In this document: positions 41,330-44,449 of the stretch, one piece after another
Position numbering within the stretch: position 1 is the first letter of the stretch
Layout of the letters: every line of letters starts with the position of its first letter
Assembly: GCF_021483235.1 (NCBI RefSeq)
Contig: NZ_JAKEEC010000029.1
Span: 1-44,449, forward strand
Reading direction: 5' to 3'
Source: Arthrobacter alkaliphilus
GTDB lineage: Bacteria; Actinomycetota; Actinomycetes; Actinomycetales; Micrococcaceae
Length of the DNA stretch: 44,449 bases
Notes under the pieces: model-generated
The model's input: the letters and a program-made list of their open reading frames with translations, nothing else
Told to the model about the DNA's origin: nothing
Database searches by the model: none
Made by a program: the position numbers and the translations under genes

Positions 41330-41593
41330 CTAGAGATGCTTGTAAACGTCTTCCAGGCCCAGTCCCTTGGCGAGCATCAGGACCTGCAGGTGGTAAAGCA
41401 GCTGGGAGATTTCCTCGGCGGCAGCCTCATCGGATTCATACTCTGCAGCCATCCAGACTTCGGCGGCTTCCTCCACGACCTTCTTGCCGATGCCGTGGAT
41501 TCCAGAGTCCAATTCGGCCACGGTACGGGAGCCTGCCGGACGGGTCGCTGCCTTTTCGCTCAGTTCTGCGAACAGCGTCTCGAAATTCTTCAC
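41330..41593 (-). CDS. hisE: Phosphoribosyl-ATP diphosphatase
   Basis: The 87-residue all-helical enzyme hydrolyses PR-ATP to PR-AMP, the second histidine step. The metal-binding [13 protein letters not shown] helix is seen as [19 protein letters not shown], followed by [19 protein letters not shown]. It starts at GTG 41593 with TAGGCT (41601-41606) ending 7 bases upstream, so the transcript is probably leaderless and begins the hisE-hisG-hisF unit. Confidence 0.93.
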   Translation of the reverse strand: MKNFETLFAELSEKAATRPAGSRTVAELDSGIHGIGKKVVEEAAEVWMAAEYESDEAAAEEISQLLYHLQVLMLAKGLGLEDVYKHL

Positions 41594-41600
41594 GCCCTAC

Positions 41601-41606
41601 AGCCTA
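41601..41606 (-). promoter_or_regulatory. Probable -10 element for leaderless hisE
   Basis: TAGGCT on the minus strand is followed by exactly 7 bases and then the GTG start, with no ribosome site. The geometry is the same as for hisI. No clear -35 is visible. Confidence 0.5.
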
Positions 41607-41651
41607 CTTGCTCAGGGCCGATGACCGCGTGCCGGGCCCTTGCATGACGGG

Positions 41652-41698
41652 AGGGATGTGAGCGAACGCACAGGCTGCGCAGGTTCGCCCACATCCCT
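41652..41698. terminator. Long hairpin between ribH and hisE
   Basis: Arms 41652-41667 and 41683-41698 pair over 9 and 6 bp with one mismatch, around a 15-base loop. It begins 14 bases after the ribH stop (41713) as read on the minus strand and ends upstream of the hisE promoter, so it probably ends the riboflavin operon. There is no U-run. Confidence 0.55.
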
Positions 41699-41712
41699 TG
41701 TGGTCGGTATGG

Positions 41713-42198
41713 CTAGGTGTACTGCTTGAGGGTCAACGCCGTCGCGAGGGCGGCGGCCACGGCTTCGTGGCCTTTGTCCTCGGACGAGCCTTCGAGCCCG
41801 GCCCGGTCCAGGCCCTGCTGTTCGGTGTCGCACGTAAGTACGCCGAAGCCCACCGGCACGCCGGTGCGGACGCTGACATCAGTGAGCCCCTCCGTGGCCG
41901 CCTGGCACACGTACTCAAAGTGCGGCGTGCCTCCGCGGATGACGACGCCGAGGGCCACCACCGCGTCGAAGTGCGGCGCCAGCCGTGCAGCCGCGACCGG
42001 AAGTTCAAAGGATCCCGGGACGCGCAGCACCGTGGGCTCGGCAATGCCGGCTTCCTTCGCGGCACGCAATGCTCCGTCGAGGAGGCCGTCCATGATCTGT
42101 GTGTGCCAGCTGGCGGCGACGATCGCCAGCCTCAGCTCCTGGGTTTCGGCCGGGTTGAGGGTGGTGAGGTCGATGGTGGGGGCGCCGTGTCCGCTCAT
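41713..42198 (-). CDS. ribH: 6,7-dimethyl-8-ribityllumazine synthase
   Basis: The 161-residue subunit forms icosahedral or pentameric shells and makes lumazine from the DHBP-derived butanone and the ribitylamino pyrimidine. Motifs are [46 protein letters not shown] (with the catalytic His) and [20 protein letters not shown]. It follows ribA by 74 bp containing a short duplication. ATG 42198 has only a distant GGA upstream. Confidence 0.96.
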   Translation of the reverse strand: MSGHGAPTIDLTTLNPAETQELRLAIVAASWHTQIMDGLLDGALRAAKEAGIAEPTVLRVPGSFELPVAAARLAPHFDAVVALGVVIRGGTPHFEYVCQAATEGLTDVSVRTGVPVGFGVLTCDTEQQGLDRAGLEGSSEDKGHEAVAAALATALTLKQYT

Positions 42199-42221
42199 AG
42201 GTGTGTGGTAATCCGTTCAGT

Positions 42222-42256
42222 GGTGAAAGTACAGGTCAGGGGTGAAAGTACAGGTC
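42222..42256 (+). repeat. Duplicated 16-bp sequence between ribA and ribH
   Basis: ggtgaaagtacaggtc occurs at 42222-42237 and 42241-42256 (19-bp period). A third, partial copy (caggtc) follows. It lies in the untranslated gap between ribA and ribH. Confidence 0.85.
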
Positions 42257-42272
42257 CGTCGGGAAGGACAGG

Positions 42273-42959
42273 TCAGTCTTGGTCGAGTTCGAACGCGATG
42301 GAAGCCGGTTCGGTGTCACCGAGGGTCAGGAGGTGGTCCATGCGGTCCTTCTTGGTCTGAAGGTAGCGAAGGTTTTCTTCACGGGACGGGACCTCGGTAG
42401 GCACCATCTCCACCACCTTCACGCCGGCCGCGGCAAGCCGGTTCTGCTTGTCCGGGTTGTTGCTCAGGAGACGGATTTCATGAAGATCCATTTCGGCGAG
42501 GATCTGGGCTGCCGCTTTGTAGCAGCGGGCATCGACCGGAAGGCCGAGTTGCTCGTTGGCTTCGACCGTGTCGAAACCGGCTTCCTGGAGTGCGTACGCC
42601 TTGATCTTGTTGGCCAGCCCGATCCCGCGGCCCTCCTGGCCACGGAGGTACAGCAGCGTGCCGCCCTCTTCGGCTATCAGCTCCAAGGCATAGGCCAACT
42701 GTTCGCCGCAATCGCAACGGTACGAACCGAATACGTCTCCGGTGAGGCACTCCGAGTGCAGACGCACCAGCGGGGCCTTGCCTGCGGCCGGCGCCTTCGG
42801 GGAACTCACCGCGAGGTGCTCTGCCCCTGTTTCGAGGTCGGTCCACGCTTGCGCCACGAATTCACCGAACGCCGTTGGCAGCTGGACGATCGGGCCGCCG
42901 CTCACGGGATGCACCGCGTGCGCCGCCGTGCCGCCGTCGTGCGTTTTCGATGTGCTCAT
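42273..42959 (-). CDS. ribA: GTP cyclohydrolase II
   Basis: The 228-residue zinc enzyme opens GTP at the first riboflavin step. The zinc cysteines are in [18 protein letters not shown], the catalytic region is [20 protein letters not shown], and [12 protein letters not shown] and LLSNNPDKQ follow. It is a separate protein rather than fused to the DHBP domain. ATG 42959 overlaps the ribB stop as ATGA; the frame open to 43055 is not used. The N-terminal 25 residues are family-unlike but harmless. Confidence 0.94.
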   Translation of the reverse strand: MSTSKTHDGGTAAHAVHPVSGGPIVQLPTAFGEFVAQAWTDLETGAEHLAVSSPKAPAAGKAPLVRLHSECLTGDVFGSYRCDCGEQLAYALELIAEEGGTLLYLRGQEGRGIGLANKIKAYALQEAGFDTVEANEQLGLPVDARCYKAAAQILAEMDLHEIRLLSNNPDKQNRLAAAGVKVVEMVPTEVPSREENLRYLQTKKDRMDHLLTLGDTEPASIAFELDQD

Positions 42960-43651
42960 CGCTGCTCCTCGTTTCCTGCCGGGATGGCAACCTGCCGCCC
43001 AGCCTCCGACGCTACAACATATGCCACGAGATCCTCGATCGAAATCAAAGGACATCCGTGCTCGGCAGCGAAGTCGCGGAGGCTGTCCAGCCGCATCATT
43101 TCACCATCGTCATGTACCAACTCAGCGATCACGCCCACTGGGGCGAGCCCCGCAAGCCTGCAAAGATCCACTGCTGCTTCCGTGTGACCCGGACGTTCAC
43201 GCACTCCACCCTTAACGGCCCGGAGCGGAAAAATATGCCCGGGCCGCGTGATGGAGGACGGCGTGCTGCCCGGATCGGCCAGGATCCGGGCAGTCAGGGC
43301 CCTGTCAGTTGCGGAAATACCGGTGCTTACACCCACGGCGGCATCACAGGACACCGTGTAGGCCGTGCCCTTGGCGTCTTCATTGACCACTACCATGGGG
43401 GGCAGCGCCAGGGCATCAGCCCGTGACTCCTCGAGTGGAACGCAAATGACTCCCGAGCTGTAGCGGATGGTCCATCCCATCAGGGCAGGCGTCGCGTGTT
43501 CGGCGGCGAAGATGATGTCGCCTTCGTTTTCGCGGTCTTCATTGTCCACAACAATGACGGGACGGCCGGCGGCCATCGCCTGCACGGCCTTCTCGACGGG
43601 GTCCAGCCCGCGGCGTACCACCGTGGTGCTCCCGTTGCGTTCGGCGCTCAC
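42956..43651 (-). CDS. ribB: 3,4-dihydroxy-2-butanone 4-phosphate synthase
   Basis: The 231-residue enzyme makes the four-carbon unit from ribulose 5-phosphate. Motifs are [18 protein letters not shown] (metal-binding acidic loop), [17 protein letters not shown], and [20 protein letters not shown] followed by [16 protein letters not shown] 43651 overlaps the ribE stop as GTGA. The protein stands alone, with ribA following separately. Confidence 0.94.
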   Translation of the reverse strand: MSAERNGSTTVVRRGLDPVEKAVQAMAAGRPVIVVDNEDRENEGDIIFAAEHATPALMGWTIRYSSGVICVPLEESRADALALPPMVVVNEDAKGTAYTVSCDAAVGVSTGISATDRALTARILADPGSTPSSITRPGHIFPLRAVKGGVRERPGHTEAAVDLCRLAGLAPVGVIAELVHDDGEMMRLDSLRDFAAEHGCPLISIEDLVAYVVASEAGRQVAIPAGNEEQR

Positions 43652-44286
43652 TGGTCGGCTCCGCCCGCAGTTGCCGGCGCACGGAAAGACAGCAGGCGCT
43701 CGGTGTACTTCGCAAGGACGTCCACCTCAAGGTTGACCCGCCCGCCTGTGGCCTTCGCCCCGAGTCCGGTTTCGTCCAGCGTGGTGGGAATGAGGCCCAC
43801 TTCAAACCAAGGGTTCTGTTCCTCGGCGGGACTGACGGCGGTGACGGTGAGCGAAACGCCGTCGACGGCGATCGAGCCCTTTTCGGCGATGTAGCGGGCC
43901 AGCGGGGCGGGGACGCCGAAGCGGAGCCGGTCCCAATTGCCCAGCGACTCGCGCTCCAGAAGGTGCCCGACGCCGTCCACGTGGCCCTGCACGACGTGGC
44001 CGTCCAGGCGGCCTCCCGCCTGGACACAACGCTCGAGGTTCACGGTGTCACCCGGAGCCAGTTCGCCGATGGTGGTGCGGACGAGGGTTTCGCCCATGAC
44101 GTCAACGCTGAATTCCCGGCCGTCGATCTCCGTTGCGGTGAGGCACACGCCGTTGACAGCGATGGAGCCGCCCAGGCCAAGCCCCTCGGTGGTACTCGGG
44201 GCCATAAGGCGCAGCGTGGCGCTGGCCCCGCCGTCGTGCTCGACGGACAGGACCGTGCCTTGTTCAGCGACGATTCCTGTAAACAT
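43648..44286 (-). CDS. ribE: Riboflavin synthase alpha chain
   Basis: The 212-residue trimeric enzyme dismutates lumazine to riboflavin. Two lumazine-binding repeats are visible: [12 protein letters not shown]... with [12 protein letters not shown], and the second with [26 protein letters not shown] sits 5-6 bases before ATG 44286. The end of ribD runs into this gene (see that entry). It is followed by ribB with a GTGA overlap. Confidence 0.95.
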   Translation of the reverse strand: MFTGIVAEQGTVLSVEHDGGASATLRLMAPSTTEGLGLGGSIAVNGVCLTATEIDGREFSVDVMGETLVRTTIGELAPGDTVNLERCVQAGGRLDGHVVQGHVDGVGHLLERESLGNWDRLRFGVPAPLARYIAEKGSIAVDGVSLTVTAVSPAEEQNPWFEVGLIPTTLDETGLGAKATGGRVNLEVDVLAKYTERLLSFRAPATAGGADQ

Positions 44287-44449
44287 CAGTGTCCTCCTGT
44301 GGTGGTGTCCGGGGCGTCCCTGCCCGGAAGTGGTTCGTGGTGTCCGGGGCGTCCCTGCCCGGAAGTGGTTCGTGGTGGTCGGGATGTGACTTGCTCCAGG
44401 CCGGCTTGTTTCCGTCGGATGGCCCGGACCTCAGATGCAGCCGCAGGTC
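44264..44449 (-). CDS. ribD: Probable end of ribD, with duplication-altered tail (partial)
   Basis: The frame open from the window edge begins DLRLHLRSGPSDGN, similar to the final strand of RibD (deaminase/reductase), which precedes ribE in this operon. It then passes through a 35-bp tandem duplication, reads ...[20 protein letters not shown] and stops at TGA 44264-44266, 23 bp inside ribE. If one 35-bp copy is removed, the same frame instead ends at a TGA that overlaps the ribE ATG (TGATG), the expected coupled arrangement. Only the last 61 residues are visible, so identification rests on position and the short motif. Confidence 0.55.
   Translation of the reverse strand, partial: DLRLHLRSGPSDGNKPAWSKSHPDHHEPLPGRDAPDTTNHFRAGTPRTPPQEDTDVYRNRR
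44302..44371 (+). repeat. Perfect 35-bp tandem duplication at the ribD-ribE junction
   Basis: Copies at 44302-44336 and 44337-44371 are identical. Because 35 is not a multiple of three, the duplication shifts the reading frame of the upstream gene's tail. It lies just before the ribE ribosome site. Confidence 0.95.

Overview
The window looks like a high-GC actinobacterium of the Micrococcaceae (Arthrobacter, Paenarthrobacter or Pseudarthrobacter type). This rests on the chromosomal gene order (pdtaR-like regulator, pyk, gltBD, lgt, trpABC, two trp-linked membrane proteins, trpE, hisI, hisF, hisG, hisE, ribHABE), frequent GTG starts, likely leaderless promoters, and an ANTAR regulator of the Rv1626 type. 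The genus is inferred from gene content, not from a marker search.

Positions 1-22351 are the right-hand part of an integrative conjugative element (ICE). It sits against the 3' end of a tRNA-Leu(CAA) gene (22351-22432, minus strand), with a tyrosine integrase and an excisionase-like gene next to the tRNA. Reading right to left, the order is: integrase and xis (20871-22262); a control block of two related winged-helix proteins flanking an EspR-like regulator (19559-20839); a sigma factor (18458-19363); a VirB8-like protein and a two-domain cell-wall hydrolase (16565-18408); a 7-kb insert (9688-16306); then the rest of the type IV secretion genes (a small membrane protein, TrbL/VirB6-like, SCO6880-like, VirB4-like ATPase, VirD4-like coupling protein), followed by DUF4913, ArdC-like antirestriction and SSB genes. 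The left edge holds a truncated IS3-family transposase. No relaxase and no second att copy is visible, so the left ICE end is probably outside the window.

The 7-kb insert carries a large membrane-anchored YobI-like P-loop NTPase (intact), a SIR2-domain gene broken by one nonsense codon and one frameshift, a frameshifted HTH-like remnant, and a tRNA-3'-end-like sequence. It looks like a partly decayed defence cargo island that separates two halves of the conjugation gene set.

Positions 22433-44449 are ordinary chromosome. pdtaR is convergent with pyk, with two strong terminators between them. gltBD (glutamate synthase), lgt, a trp cluster (trpE to trpA, without trpD or trpG), scattered his genes and the riboflavin operon follow, nearly all on the minus strand with many ATGA/GTGA overlaps. 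Unexpected detail here includes short tandem duplications at gene junctions. One of these, a 35-bp duplication, appears to have shifted the reading frame of the end of ribD so that its stop moves inside ribE.
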